Assembly: GCA_027484825.1 (NCBI GenBank) | Contig: JAIXSE010000017.1 | Location: forward strand, 1 to 64,000 | From: Rubrivivax sp. | Lineage (GTDB): Bacteria; Pseudomonadota; Gammaproteobacteria; Burkholderiales; Burkholderiaceae_C | Length of the DNA stretch: 64,000 bases | Reading direction: 5' to 3' | In this document: piece by piece, positions 19,376 to 28,971 of the stretch | Layout: the number at the start of each line of letters is the position of its first letter | How positions within the stretch are numbered: position 1 is the first letter of the stretch | The notes under the pieces: model-generated | Databases searched by the model: none | Told to the model about the DNA's origin: nothing | The model's input: the letters and a program-made list of their open reading frames with translations, nothing else | Program-made: the position numbers and the translations under genes

Positions 19376-20368
19376 TTAGCGTTCGAGCTTTTCGAGGGCG
19401 GAATGGGCTTGCTGGTCAGCGTGGTAGCTGCTGCGGACCATGGCGCCGACGGCGGCGTGGGTGAAGCCCATTTTGTAGGCTTCTTCCTCGAACATCTTGA
19501 AGGTGTCGGGGTGGACGTAGCGGCGCACCGGCAGGTGGTGGCCCGACGGGGCCAAATACTGGCCGATGGTCAGCATGTCGATGTTGTGCTCGCGCATGTC
19601 GCGCATGACCTGCAGAATCTCTTCGTCCGTCTCGCCCAGACCCACCATGATGCCGCTCTTGGTCGGCACGTTGGGCACCTCTTCCTTGAAACGCTTGAGC
19701 AGGTTCAGGCTGAACTGGTAGTCCGACCCCGGACGCGCTTCCTTGTACAGGCGCGGTGCCGTCTCAAGGTTGTGGTTCATCACGTCCGGCGGAGCGGCGC
19801 GCAAAATGTCCAGCGCGCGGTCCATGCGGCCACGGAAGTCAGGCACCAGCACTTCAATCTGGGTGCGCGGGCTCAGAGCCCGGACCTGCCGGATGCATTC
19901 GGCAAAGTGACCGGCACCGCCGTCCCGCAGGTCGTCACGGTCCACGCTGGTGATCACCACGTAGTTCAGCTTCAGCGCGGCAATGGTCTTGGCCAGGTTC
20001 ACCGGCTCGTCCACGTCCAACGGGTCCGGGCGGCCGTGGCCCACGTCGCAGAACGGGCAGCGACGGGTGCACTTGTCGCCCATGATCATGAAGGTGGCCG
20101 TGCCCTTGCCGAAGCATTCACCAATGTTGGGGCAGGACGCCTCTTCACAGACCGTGTGCAGCTTGTGCTCGCGCAGGATCTGCTTGATCTCGTAGAAACG
20201 GGTGGTCGGCGAGCCCGCCTTCACCCGGATCCAGTCCGGCTTCTTCAGCGTCTCGGCCGGCACGATCTTGATGGGGATGCGTGCAGTCTTGGCCTGAGCC
20301 TTCTGTTTGGCGGTCGCGTCGTAGTCGGCCGCGCTTTTTGCTTCGTGCGTGATGTTCTCGGTTGCCAT
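19376..20368 (-). CDS. lipA: Lipoyl synthase
   Basis: A 330-residue radical-SAM enzyme that inserts two sulfur atoms into protein-bound octanoyl groups, finishing lipoate. The auxiliary iron-sulfur cluster cysteines are Cys74, Cys79 and Cys85 ([12 protein letters not shown]), and the radical-SAM cluster cysteines are Cys100, Cys104 and Cys107 (CTRRCPFC). The length is that of the family and the C-terminus carries the usual conserved serine in MVRSSYHAD. It follows lipB by 24 bp on the same strand, so the two are cotranscribed. Its 3' end faces the efflux operon across the hairpin repeat. Confidence 0.98.
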   Translation of the reverse strand: MATENITHEAKSAADYDATAKQKAQAKTARIPIKIVPAETLKKPDWIRVKAGSPTTRFYEIKQILREHKLHTVCEEASCPNIGECFGKGTATFMIMGDKCTRRCPFCDVGHGRPDPLDVDEPVNLAKTIAALKLNYVVITSVDRDDLRDGGAGHFAECIRQVRALSPRTQIEVLVPDFRGRMDRALDILRAAPPDVMNHNLETAPRLYKEARPGSDYQFSLNLLKRFKEEVPNVPTKSGIMVGLGETDEEILQVMRDMREHNIDMLTIGQYLAPSGHHLPVRRYVHPDTFKMFEEEAYKMGFTHAAVGAMVRSSYHADQQAHSALEKLER

Positions 20369-20392
20369 GGCAGGCGATGCTCCGTCGGAAGC

Positions 20393-21061
20393 TCAGGGGC
20401 TCAGCTGCGCTTGCAGGCGCTCGCCGAACCGCCGGGCCACCGTGGCCCAGTCCGTGAAAACCCCCAGTGTAGCGAGGTCCACCGTCGCCAGCCCGGCATA
20501 ACCGCAGGGGTTGATGCCGCAGAAGGGCTTCAGGTCCATCGCCACGTTCAAGGCCACCCCGTGATACGTACAGTGGCGGCTCACCTTGATGCCCAGCGCC
20601 GCCACCTTGCCCAGCCCCTTGAACGGGTCGGCCGGATCCGGCGGCATGGACAGTGCGGCATGCGCCCCGGGATCGTCCAGCCGCACATAAATGCCGGGCG
20701 CACCCGCCACCCGGTGGCCGGTCACCTCCACGGACGCCAGGGTCTGGATGACCGCGGTTTCCAGCCGGAAGACATATTCCTTGACGTAGATCCCCAAGCG
20801 CTTGAGGTCGATCAGCGGATAGGCCACCACCTGACCGGGGCCGTGATAGGTGACCTGGCCGCCGCGATTGGTCTGGATGACGGGAATGCCGCCCGGCGCC
20901 AGCACATGATCGGCCTGGCCTGCCAGGCCCTGGGTGTAGACCGGGTCGAACTCGCAGAGCCAGAGTTCATCGGGGGTGTCGGGGGTGCGCGCATCGGTGA
21001 AGGCACGCATGGCCTCCAGCGTGGCCGCATAGTCGACGCGGCCCAAGGTCTTGATCAACAT
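20393..21061 (-). CDS. lipB: Octanoyl-ACP:protein N-octanoyltransferase
   Basis: A 222-residue LipB that moves octanoate from acyl carrier protein to lipoyl domains, making the LipA substrate. The conserved [13 protein letters not shown] segment (65-77), the lysine of ALGIKVSRH (Lys159) and the acyl-accepting cysteine in GINPCGYAG (Cys186) are present. A small extra loop (PPDPADPF, about 140-147) is inserted before the lysine. It lies immediately upstream of lipA and is separated by 60 bp from the divergent Sel1-repeat gene. Confidence 0.97.
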   Translation of the reverse strand: MLIKTLGRVDYAATLEAMRAFTDARTPDTPDELWLCEFDPVYTQGLAGQADHVLAPGGIPVIQTNRGGQVTYHGPGQVVAYPLIDLKRLGIYVKEYVFRLETAVIQTLASVEVTGHRVAGAPGIYVRLDDPGAHAALSMPPDPADPFKGLGKVAALGIKVSRHCTYHGVALNVAMDLKPFCGINPCGYAGLATVDLATLGVFTDWATVARRFGERLQAQLSP

Positions 21062-21121
21062 GTCGGCATGCTAGCGGTGAACTGCCTAGGATGGGCGCAG
21101 TCAGGACTTTGAGGGCGCAGC

Positions 21122-21928
21122 ATGGCAGCAAGATTCTCACGCAGCAGGTCCGCTTCAGGCCCCACACGGTGCGCAGCAGCGGTGACGTTCTGCGCCTTGA
21201 TGGCGCTCGGAACCACGGCATTGGCGCAGCAGGCACCGTCAGCCCCGGAGGCATCTGCGGAGGTGCCTGCGCCAGCGTCCGCGCCCGCTTCCAGTGCGCG
21301 TGCCGCCCCTGCGGCCCCTGCCGCCTCTTCCGCACGCGCCATCACCCTCGAATCCGCGCTGGCCGCCTACGAGCAGCGCCGCTGGCGGCAGGCCGAGCGT
21401 CAGTTTGGTGAGCTGGCCGCGCGCGGGGAAGCGCTGGGGGACTACAACCTGGCCATGATGCATCTGCGACGGGAAGCCGCCCGTCCGGACCTGGCGCTGG
21501 CGCAGCAGTTGCTCAAGCGTGCCTCCGAGCGCGGCCTGGTGCGAGCCGAGCTGGCGCTGGGGCAGTTCCACGAGGAAGGGGTACTGGGTCAGCGGGATCT
21601 GGTCCAGGCCCAGGCCTGGTACCTCAAGGCGGCCGAGCACGGCAGTGTGGACGCGCAGGTGGCGGTGGGCACTGCCTTCTACCTGGGCCGCGGGGCTCCA
21701 CTGGACATGGCCCAGGCGGCGCGCTGGTATCGCGAGGCGGCCAACGGCGGGGACGCCGGGGCCCAGTACCTGATTGCCTCGATGTACGAGACCGGCCTGG
21801 GGGTGGATCGCGACCTGCGCCTGGCCAGCTACTGGTACGCCGCGGCGGCCAGCAATGGCGACCTGGCGGCGAAGGCCAAGGTCAAGGCGCTGGCGGAAGC
21901 ACTGTCGGCGGAGGCTGCCTCGATTTGA
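21122..21928 (+). CDS. Secreted Sel1-repeat (TPR-like) protein
   Basis: A 268-residue protein with a signal peptide (cleavage likely after ALA near residue 40) and an Ala/Pro/Ser-rich spacer to about residue 75. Behind it are at least three Sel1-like repeats of about 36 residues, for example AQVAVGTAFYLGRGAPLDMAQAARWYREAANGG (read in two parts) and AQYLIASMYETGLGVDRDLRLASYWYAAAASNG. Sel1 repeats are protein-binding solenoids; no enzymatic domain is present. It is divergent from lipB and convergent with ybeD, so it is a single-gene unit of unknown partner. Confidence 0.85.
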   Translation: MAARFSRSRSASGPTRCAAAVTFCALMALGTTALAQQAPSAPEASAEVPAPASAPASSARAAPAAPAASSARAITLESALAAYEQRRWRQAERQFGELAARGEALGDYNLAMMHLRREAARPDLALAQQLLKRASERGLVRAELALGQFHEEGVLGQRDLVQAQAWYLKAAEHGSVDAQVAVGTAFYLGRGAPLDMAQAARWYREAANGGDAGAQYLIASMYETGLGVDRDLRLASYWYAAAASNGDLAAKAKVKALAEALSAEAASI

Positions 21929-22050
21929 GTGGGTGCGTGTCCCTGGCCCGCCCTAAGGATTGGACGGACTGGGCTGGACTGGACGGCGCTCGACAGCGCT
22001 CGACGGAACTGGGCAGGACTCAACAGGACTGCTCTGCTCCGTGACGCCGA

Positions 22051-22341
22051 TCAGAAGACCACCTTCACCATCGGATGCGTGGTGAGGGTGCGATAGAGCT
22101 CGTCGAGCTGCTCGCGGCTGGTGGCGGTCACCGTGATGGTGATGCCCAGATAGTTGCCGCCCTTGCTGGGCCGGTGTTCGACCTTGGACTCATCGAAGGC
22201 GGGGTCGAACTGGCGTGCAATCGACACGATCGCCTCGGAAAAGCCCTCCACATGAGCGCCCATCACTTTAATGGGGAACTGGGACGGGTACTCGATCAGG
22301 GACTGCTCGGGCGGGATCGGGGAATTGAAAGCGGTGGTCAT
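22051..22341 (-). CDS. ybeD: YbeD-like DUF493 family protein
   Basis: A 96-residue protein of the DUF493/YbeD family, with the core IEYPSQFPIKVMGAHVEGF and YLGITITVTATSREQLDELYRTL and the usual MVKVVF ending. The fold is that of an ACT-like regulatory domain. In many proteobacteria ybeD lies between dacA and lipB, and the same order (dacA, transaminase, ybeD, lipB, lipA) is found here except that the Sel1 gene is inserted between ybeD and lipB. Its biochemical role is not established. Confidence 0.92.
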   Translation of the reverse strand: MTTAFNSPIPPEQSLIEYPSQFPIKVMGAHVEGFSEAIVSIARQFDPAFDESKVEHRPSKGGNYLGITITVTATSREQLDELYRTLTTHPMVKVVF

Positions 22342-22364
22342 GGTGACATCCTACTTGGGGTCGT

Positions 22365-23246
22365 TCAGACGCTCTGCAAGAGCTTGGCCTTCTGGTAGGC
22401 CTCGTACAGCTGCGCATAGACCGGACCGGGCCGCCCTCTCAGGGCGCCATGGCCGACCGGCTCATGGTCCAGCCGGGTCACGGCGACCACTTCCTTGGTG
22501 GCTGAGCTCATCAGAATCTCGTCGGCCGTCAGCAGCTCCGATTCCGCGATCGGGCACAGGTTGTAGGCCAACCCCAGTTCCTCGCACAGCTCGGCCAGCA
22601 GCCCCACTCGCACGCCTTCCAGCAGCAGCTCACCGGGCGGTGGGCCCAGGAGCGCGCCGTCCCGCACGATCCACACATTGCTGGCGGAGGCTTCGGTCAG
22701 AAAGCCGTCGCGGATCATCAACGTCTCATCCGCGCCTTGGTCGGCGGACATCTGCCGCGCCAGCACATTGCCCAGCAGCGACGTGCTCTTGATGTCGCCG
22801 CGCTGCCAGCGGAAATCGCGTGCGGTCACCACTGACAGCCCCTGATGGCGCTGCTCGGGCGTCAATGCCCGCTGGGGCGACGCGTAGACCAGCACCGTGG
22901 GCTCCAGGTCCTTGGGCATCACATGGTCGCGCGGTGCCACGCCTCGCGTCACTTGCAGATAGATCCACTGATCCTCATGGTCCAGCAGATGGGCCACCAA
23001 ACTGCGGAACAGGTCGAGCCACGCTTCCCGCTCATATGGATCTTCGATGCGCAGGGCTTTGAGGCTGCGTCCCAGGCGGTCGAGGTGGTCGTGCACGCGG
23101 AACAGCCGCCGTCCGTACACGGGGATGAGCTCATACACGCCGTCGCCGAAGATGAATCCGCGGTCCATGACCGACACGCGGGCGTCGCCCAGTTGGCCGA
23201 GGTGGCCATTGAGGTAGCAGGGCAGCTCGGTCCAGGGCGTGGTCAT
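22365..23246 (-). CDS. dat: D-amino acid aminotransferase (class IV PLP)
   Basis: A 293-residue branched-chain/D-amino-acid transaminase fold protein. The PLP-binding lysine is Lys153 in RGDIKSTSLLGNV, the motif typical of D-alanine transaminases, and the TEASASNVWIV stretch that binds the cofactor phosphate is present. The enzyme would interconvert D-alanine and D-glutamate, supplying cell-wall precursors. Downstream of it lies ybeD (23 bp away), upstream the D-alanyl-D-alanine carboxypeptidase gene, so the neighbourhood joins D-Ala metabolism with lipoate synthesis. A branched-chain or aminodeoxychorismate lyase activity cannot be excluded, but the motif favours D-amino acids. Confidence 0.88.
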   Translation of the reverse strand: MTTPWTELPCYLNGHLGQLGDARVSVMDRGFIFGDGVYELIPVYGRRLFRVHDHLDRLGRSLKALRIEDPYEREAWLDLFRSLVAHLLDHEDQWIYLQVTRGVAPRDHVMPKDLEPTVLVYASPQRALTPEQRHQGLSVVTARDFRWQRGDIKSTSLLGNVLARQMSADQGADETLMIRDGFLTEASASNVWIVRDGALLGPPPGELLLEGVRVGLLAELCEELGLAYNLCPIAESELLTADEILMSSATKEVVAVTRLDHEPVGHGALRGRPGPVYAQLYEAYQKAKLLQSV

Positions 23247-23285
23247 CAGCGGTTCTCCCGTGCAACGCTCCCATTATCAACATCT

Positions 23286-23476
23286 GAGGACGTGGCGCTG
23301 CTGTGGCCGATCAACGGCTGCCTGGTCTTGATGGAGGAAGGTGCTGGCAGGGCTCGCGGCGAGCGCATGACGCGGCAGTGATCAATGACCGAGGACATGG
23401 CGCCGCTGTGGCGGATCGACGGCTGCTTGGTCTTGATGGAGGAAAGGGCTGGCAGTGCTCACAGCGAGCGCTTGAC
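23286..23476. repeat. Direct duplication with 105-bp period
   Basis: Two imperfect copies of about 86 bp start at 23286 and 23391 (period 105 bp). They share GAGGAC.TGGCG, GGTCTTGATGGAGGAA, GCTGGCAG and GCGAGCGC blocks with scattered substitutions, mostly single bases. The differences show the duplication is not recent. No gene function is visible in any frame. Confidence 0.75.
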
Positions 23477-23627
23477 TCGCCATCGCCCCTGCCATCGTTA
23501 TCGCCATGGCCAGGACCAGTTTGCGCGGCGTGACGTGGCACGGCATTGGGCAATCGGGGCAGGCAAAACGCTGGCAGCCGAGGCGCAGCACTTGGCAAAC
23601 CAAGGATGGTTGCAGTGCTCGGTGGGA

Positions 23628-23730
23628 GGACAGCGGAGGGCCGGGGCTGTTGACGGAAGTTAAGAAGGGAATGGCCGGCGGAGCCGGACAGGAATGACAT
23701 GGAGTCAACAGCCCCGGCCCTCCGCTGTCC
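23628..23730. repeat. Perfect 27-bp inverted repeat with a 49-bp spacer
   Basis: The arm at 23628-23654 (starting GGACAGCGGAGGGCCGGG) is the exact reverse complement of the arm at 23704-23730. The 49-bp spacer itself has a small GGCCGGCGGAGCCGG-type hairpin. No matching target-site duplication flanks the arms, and no T tract follows, so neither a typical MITE nor a terminator is proven. It sits just beyond the dacA terminator. Confidence 0.85.
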
Positions 23731-23745
23731 GATCGCAGAAAGCGA

Positions 23746-23769
23746 AAACGCCGCTCAAAGGCGGCGTTT
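23746..23769 (-). terminator. Rho-independent terminator of dacA
   Basis: A 9-bp perfect stem (AAACGCCGC/GCGGCGTTT) with a 6-base loop, followed on the minus strand by TTTTCGCTTT. It lies 70 bp after the dacA stop and ends the minus-strand operon. Confidence 0.85.
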
Positions 23770-23839
23770 CCCCAAGACCCGATTGCAGCCTGTCAGCTCA
23801 CCGCTGCCAGACGTGTGTCATGGGCCAAGCTTGTGGGAT

Positions 23840-25000
23840 TCACTTGATCCACAACCGAATCGCATCCCAAGCGCGTCCGAAGATGCCGGCCAGCGGCACT
23901 TCCTGCTGAACCACCAGCGGCACTTCCGTCACGGTTGCGCCCGCGGCGGTGGTGACCTTCAGCGTCCCCACCCGCTGCCCCGCGGCCAGCGGTGCCACCA
24001 GCGGGTCGGTCCGCTGCACTTCGGTCTTCAGCTTGCTGCCTTCCCCGCGCGGCACGGCCACGAACACCGGGCCTGCAGCGCCCAGCTTCGCTTCCGCGCT
24101 CGTGCCCTTCCACACCTGGGCCGTCGTGATGGCCTGATTCGCATCGAAGAGCCGCACCGCGTCGAAGGCCGCATAGCCCCAGTTCAGCAGCTTCTGGCTC
24201 TCCGTCGCGCGAGCTTCCTTCGAAGCCGTGCCCATCACCACGCTCAGCAGCCGGCGCTTCCCATTCGGAACGTCCCGCTGCGCACTCGCCGCCAGACAGT
24301 AGCCCGCCGCATCGGTGAACCCGGTCTTGCCCCCGTCCACCGTCGGATCGCGCGTCAGCAGCAGATTCCGGTTGTACTGACGGATTTTGTTGAAGGTGTA
24401 TTCCTTCTTCGAATAGTAGTCCGCGTAGTACTGCGGGAAGTCCTGGATCACATGCGCAAACACCACCGCAATATCCCGCGCACTCGTCTTGTGCCCCGGC
24501 TCGGTGATCCCCGTCACATTCTTGAAGCTCGTGTTCTTCAACCCCCAGGCCTGCGCCTGACGGTTCATCATCCCGACGAACTGCTCCACCGACCCGGCCA
24601 CCCCTTCCGCCAGCGCCACCGACGCATCGTTGCCGGACTGAATGATCATGCCGCGCAGCAGCTCGTCCACCTTCGGCGTCATCGTCGTGTCGATGAACAT
24701 CAGCGACGGATCACCCTTGCGCTCGTCCCAGGCCCGCTTCGAAATCGGCAGCGTCTGGTCCAGCGTCAGCCGCTTTGCCTTCAGCGCATCGAACACCACA
24801 TAGGCCGTCATCAGCTTGGTCAGCGAGGCCGGATCTTGCGGCACATCCGCTTCCCGTTCGGCCAGCGTCTGATGCGTGGTCAGGTCCATCAGCACATAGT
24901 TGCGGGCCGCGATCTCAGGCGGCTGCACCTGTGCCTGTGCGGCCACCGCGGTCAGCAGTCCGGTGGCCAGCGCCATCAAGGGAGCAAGGAATCGTTTCAT
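23840..25000 (-). CDS. dacA: D-alanyl-D-alanine carboxypeptidase (PBP5/6 type)
   Basis: A 386-residue penicillin-binding protein that trims the terminal D-Ala from peptidoglycan stem peptides. The three active-site motifs are SLTK (Ser59, Lys62), SGN in QSGNDASVALAEG and KTG in GGKTGFTDAAGY. An N-terminal signal peptide is present (cleavage after AQA near residue 23). The C-terminal beta domain and a terminal amphipathic helix (IFGRAWDAIRLWIK) that anchors it to the inner membrane are visible. It is the last gene of the hemJ-to-dacA minus-strand run, 37 bp after the hydrolase gene. Confidence 0.97.
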   Translation of the reverse strand: MKRFLAPLMALATGLLTAVAAQAQVQPPEIAARNYVLMDLTTHQTLAEREADVPQDPASLTKLMTAYVVFDALKAKRLTLDQTLPISKRAWDERKGDPSLMFIDTTMTPKVDELLRGMIIQSGNDASVALAEGVAGSVEQFVGMMNRQAQAWGLKNTSFKNVTGITEPGHKTSARDIAVVFAHVIQDFPQYYADYYSKKEYTFNKIRQYNRNLLLTRDPTVDGGKTGFTDAAGYCLAASAQRDVPNGKRRLLSVVMGTASKEARATESQKLLNWGYAAFDAVRLFDANQAITTAQVWKGTSAEAKLGAAGPVFVAVPRGEGSKLKTEVQRTDPLVAPLAAGQRVGTLKVTTAAGATVTEVPLVVQQEVPLAGIFGRAWDAIRLWIK

Positions 25001-25037
25001 GCAGGGAAGGTCCTCAGGTGAAGCGCATCAGACAGGA

Positions 25038-25676
25038 TCAGGCCGGTTCAGTGTCAGCCGGATGCCAGCTGCGCAGCACCAAATTCTTGAGCAGCGGCAA
25101 CTGCCCATGGAAGAAATGCCCGACGCCGGGCACCACGATCACCGGCAACGCCTGCGGGCGCGCCCAGTCCAGCACCGCCGTCAGCGGCACCACATCGTCT
25201 TGTTCGCCGTGGATCACCACGGTCGTGGCGGGCACCGTGGCCACACCAAAGCGGCTCGCGGCCGGGCCCACCAGCAGCAGCCGCTCAGCCGGGTCGTCCA
25301 GACGCAAGGCGGCCTGTGACGCCACAAAACCGCCGAACGAGAAACCAGCCAGCGCCAGCGGCAGACCGGACTCGCGGAACGCAGCCACCACGGCCAGCGC
25401 ATCGTCCACCTCGCCGCGGCCCTCGTCCCAGCCGCCCTGCGACTGCCCGATGCCCCGGAAATTGAAACGCACCGCGCGGTAGCCCATCTGCAGGAAACCG
25501 CGGGCCACCGTCTGGACCACCTTGTTGTCCATCGTGCCGCCCTGCGTCGGGTTCGGATGGCAGATCACCACCACACCGCGCAGGCGCTGGCCGTCCGCCA
25601 GCGTCGGTTCATCCACGGCGCATTCGATCTCGCCGGCCGGCCCGGCGATCTGCCGGCGCTGGGTCTGAGCATTCAT
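25038..25676 (-). CDS. Alpha/beta-hydrolase (YfhR/DUF-type small hydrolase)
   Basis: A 212-residue hydrolase with the pattern VVVICHPNPTQGGTMDNKVV and VRFNFRGIGQSQGGWDEGRGE typical of a small family found beside housekeeping genes in betaproteobacteria. The nucleophile is Ser113 in AGFSFGGF and the likely general base histidine lies in VPGVGHFFHG near the C-terminus. The start ATG at 25674-25676 was preferred over the upstream extension to 25736 since the family consensus begins about there. Substrate unknown. Confidence 0.85.
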   Translation of the reverse strand: MNAQTQRRQIAGPAGEIECAVDEPTLADGQRLRGVVVICHPNPTQGGTMDNKVVQTVARGFLQMGYRAVRFNFRGIGQSQGGWDEGRGEVDDALAVVAAFRESGLPLALAGFSFGGFVASQAALRLDDPAERLLLVGPAASRFGVATVPATTVVIHGEQDDVVPLTAVLDWARPQALPVIVVPGVGHFFHGQLPLLKNLVLRSWHPADTEPA

Positions 25677-25689
25677 GCAGCGCCTCCGT

Positions 25690-26013
25690 TCAGCGACCGA
25701 CGTTGTCCGGCAGCACCAGGCGGTCCACCACTTCACCGTGCTTCAGATGGCGCTCAACGATCTCATCGATGTCGCTGCTGTCTACGAAGCTATACCAGAC
25801 AGCGTCCGGATAAACCACCGCCACCGGCCCGCCTGCGCAGCGGTCCAGACAGCCGGCCTTGTTGACCCGCACACCGCCCTTGCCGGCCAGGCCCTCGGCC
25901 TTCACCCGCTTCTTGCAGTGATCAAACGCATCCTGAGCGCCGTGCTGAGCACAGGCGTTTTCGCCGTCGCGCTGGTTCAGGCAGAAGAAGATGTGACGCT
26001 GGTAATAGCTCAT
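25690..26013 (-). CDS. Thioredoxin-like [2Fe-2S] ferredoxin
   Basis: A 107-residue ferredoxin of the thioredoxin-like [2Fe-2S] type. Candidate cluster ligands are Cys11, Cys21, Cys55 and Cys59, the last two in AGCLDRCAGGPVAVVYP. Such proteins carry one-electron transfers in the cytoplasm. Its ATG overlaps the VanZ-like stop by four bases (ATGA). The partner is not evident. Confidence 0.9.
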   Translation of the reverse strand: MSYYQRHIFFCLNQRDGENACAQHGAQDAFDHCKKRVKAEGLAGKGGVRVNKAGCLDRCAGGPVAVVYPDAVWYSFVDSSDIDEIVERHLKHGEVVDRLVLPDNVGR

Positions 26014-27281
26014 GGTGCCATTGTAGGGTCGGGGTTTTCACCAGCACGAGAGCTGTGCGATATGTCACGCGTGGAGACGTCACGCGTGGAAACGTCACGC
26101 GTGGAGAGGTCACGCGCAGATGGGTCCCGCGTCGATGTGTCCGCGGCAGGGATGTCCAGGCGCGACCGCAGCGGGGACGGCGACGAGTCGCTCTGCGTCA
26201 CCCCATACAGCAGCCAGGCCAGCGCAGCGAAGGGCCACAGCCACCCCACCCACTGGGCCAGTCCGTACAGGTTCACGAAGCGCCCCTGCTCCCAGGCTTG
26301 CAGGCTCTCGGCCAGATAGGGGTCGGCGGGCGCCTCGGACATCAGTGCGATCAGCGCCGTCAGCACCACCAGGCCCCAGGCTGCATTCGCGCGACGCGAC
26401 ATCAGCGCTGCCAGCAAGGCCAGCAGGCCGCCCATCAGCAGGCCCGGCCAGGTCGTGGTGGTGAACCAGGCCCAGGCATGGTCAGGCCCGAAGTTCAGCA
26501 CGGTGGAGGAGGCGGTCGCGGCCAAGCCCAGAGCGCCTGCGCCCACCACCAGCATCACCCGCCGCAACCAGCCCGCCCGCGCCACGGACAGGGCCAGCAG
26601 ACAAGGCGCCAGCAAGCCCATGGCAATGGCAATGGCTTCCAGGCCGGGCGGCAGCGGCAGGTCGCTGACCGACTCATCCGGCATCAGCTCCCAGGGCGTG
26701 CCGGCCAAGACCTGCTCGGCGAGTTCCCGCAGACGCGGAAACAGTTGCCCCAGCCCCAGCGGCACCGGCGCGGGATACAGCAGCCCCACCGGCCAGATGG
26801 CCAGCAAGGCCAGCGCGCCGGCACTGTGCGGCACGAACCAGCGCTCCCGCCAGCCGGTCCAGCGCTCCAGCCCGCCAAAGCGGTGCAGCGTCCAGGCCAT
26901 GGCGCCGCCCAGCCAGGCGCCGGCTGTATTCAGCAGGAAGTCCGCCAGCGACGGCACCCGGCCCGGCAGGAAGTACTGCAGCGTCTCCATCGCAAAGGAG
27001 AGCAGCGGCAGCCCGATGCCCACCAGCAGCCAGGCGCCCCACAGCCCCTTGCCACTGCGCAGCACCGCGAACAGGCAGAGGAAGCCCAGCGGCGCATAGC
27101 CGGCCACATTGGTCCACAGATCGAAGCGGCTCCAATATCGCGGCCACGGCAGGCCCACGACCCCGGGCCAGGGCAGACTCGGCGGCAGGCGCCAGGGCCA
27201 GAACGGATACAGACTGGCGTAGAACACCAGCACCGCATACCCCAGGGCCAGCCAGGTGGCGGAGCTGCGCCGTTGGACCAT
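26010..27281 (-). CDS. VanZ-like membrane protein with STRD-repeat tail
   Basis: A 423-residue polytopic membrane protein. Residues about 10-140 fit the VanZ-like domain (FDLWTNVAGYAPLGFLCLFAVL, FAMETLQYFLPGRVPSLADFLLNTAGAWLG), and further predicted helices follow to about residue 365. VanZ relatives are linked with low-level teicoplanin resistance and with unclear envelope roles. The last 40 residues are hydrophilic and built of an STRD-type pentapeptide encoded by five 15-bp repeats. The gene lies between hemJ and the ferredoxin gene, with a 10-bp gap and a 4-bp overlap. Confidence 0.85.
   Translation of the reverse strand: MVQRRSSATWLALGYAVLVFYASLYPFWPWRLPPSLPWPGVVGLPWPRYWSRFDLWTNVAGYAPLGFLCLFAVLRSGKGLWGAWLLVGIGLPLLSFAMETLQYFLPGRVPSLADFLLNTAGAWLGGAMAWTLHRFGGLERWTGWRERWFVPHSAGALALLAIWPVGLLYPAPVPLGLGQLFPRLRELAEQVLAGTPWELMPDESVSDLPLPPGLEAIAIAMGLLAPCLLALSVARAGWLRRVMLVVGAGALGLAATASSTVLNFGPDHAWAWFTTTTWPGLLMGGLLALLAALMSRRANAAWGLVVLTALIALMSEAPADPYLAESLQAWEQGRFVNLYGLAQWVGWLWPFAALAWLLYGVTQSDSSPSPLRSRLDIPAADTSTRDPSARDLSTRDVSTRDVSTRDISHSSRAGENPDPTMAP
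26064..26138. repeat. 15-bp tandem repeat inside the VanZ-like gene
   Basis: Five 15-bp units of the GTCACGCGTGGAGAC type, the first three nearly identical, encode the pentapeptide STRD plus Val, Ile or similar on the minus strand. The tract lies at the 3' end of the gene, outside the membrane region. Confidence 0.85.
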
Positions 27282-27291
27282 GCCCGTGCAA

Positions 27292-27720
27292 TCAGAAGGG
27301 TTTGACGACCACGAGGATCACGATGGCCGAGAACAGCAGCACCGACATCTCGTTGAACACCCGGTAGTAGCGATGGCTGCGCTGGTTGGCCATGCGCTCG
27401 AAGCGGCGCAGCATGGCGCGGCAGACATGGTGGTAGCCGATGGCGCCCACCACCAGGGCGAGCTTGGCATGCATCCAGCCATTGCCCGGCCCGCGCCCGA
27501 TGCCGTAGTACAGCCACAGCGTGGCGCCGAAGACCAAGGCCAGCACCATCAGACCGCTGGAGAAGCGGTAGAGCTTGCGGCCCATGAGCAACAGTCGTTC
27601 GCGCTCCGGATGGCTGTCCGCCGGAACCATGGCCAGGTTCACAAAAATCCGGGGAAGATAGAAGAGGCCGGCAAACCAGGCGGCCACGAAGATGATGTGC
27701 AGCGCTTTGATCCAGAGCAT
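27292..27720 (-). CDS. hemJ: Protoporphyrinogen IX oxidase, HemJ family
   Basis: A 142-residue membrane protein with four hydrophobic segments, starting MLWIKALHIIFVAAWFAG. The histidine of that motif (His8) and the GWMHAKLALVVGAIGYHH segment are HemJ hallmarks. HemJ oxidises protoporphyrinogen to protoporphyrin IX in the late heme pathway of organisms lacking HemG or HemY. The divergent neighbour is hemB, so two heme genes flank one intergenic region. A longer open frame extends upstream, overlapping hemB, but has no homology there; the ATG at 27718-27720 fits the family. A terminator ends only about 20 bp upstream of the start. Confidence 0.92.
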   Translation of the reverse strand: MLWIKALHIIFVAAWFAGLFYLPRIFVNLAMVPADSHPERERLLLMGRKLYRFSSGLMVLALVFGATLWLYYGIGRGPGNGWMHAKLALVVGAIGYHHVCRAMLRRFERMANQRSHRYYRVFNEMSVLLFSAIVILVVVKPF

Positions 27721-27741
27721 GCGTGCATTATCAACGCGGCG

Positions 27742-28956
<1,215 letters not shown>

Positions 28957-28971
28957 CCACGCCCTCCGCGC

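Larger units (their letters stand above)
23247..23839. other. Gap of about 590 bp with direct and inverted repeats, no confident gene
   Basis: The gap between dacA and the transaminase gene holds open frames on both strands (for example 23382-23708 minus), but none resembles a protein family or has a clear ribosome-binding site. It contains the 105-bp direct duplication, the 27-bp inverted repeat and the dacA terminator listed separately. It may be the remains of a small mobile or duplicated element. Confidence 0.5.

Noticed and set aside
19403..21112. 569-codon plus-strand frame across lipA and lipB
   Set aside because: It runs antisense to two clearly recognised lipoate genes and crosses their boundary.
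23382..23708. Minus-strand frame of 108 codons with a signal-like hydrophobic stretch
   Set aside because: It spans the direct duplication and one arm of the inverted repeat, has no family match and no good ribosome-binding site. It is probably chance.
26064..26138. Possible CRISPR-like or origin-type iterons
   Set aside because: The 15-bp units are directly adjacent without spacers, lie in frame within a gene and encode a repeated peptide.
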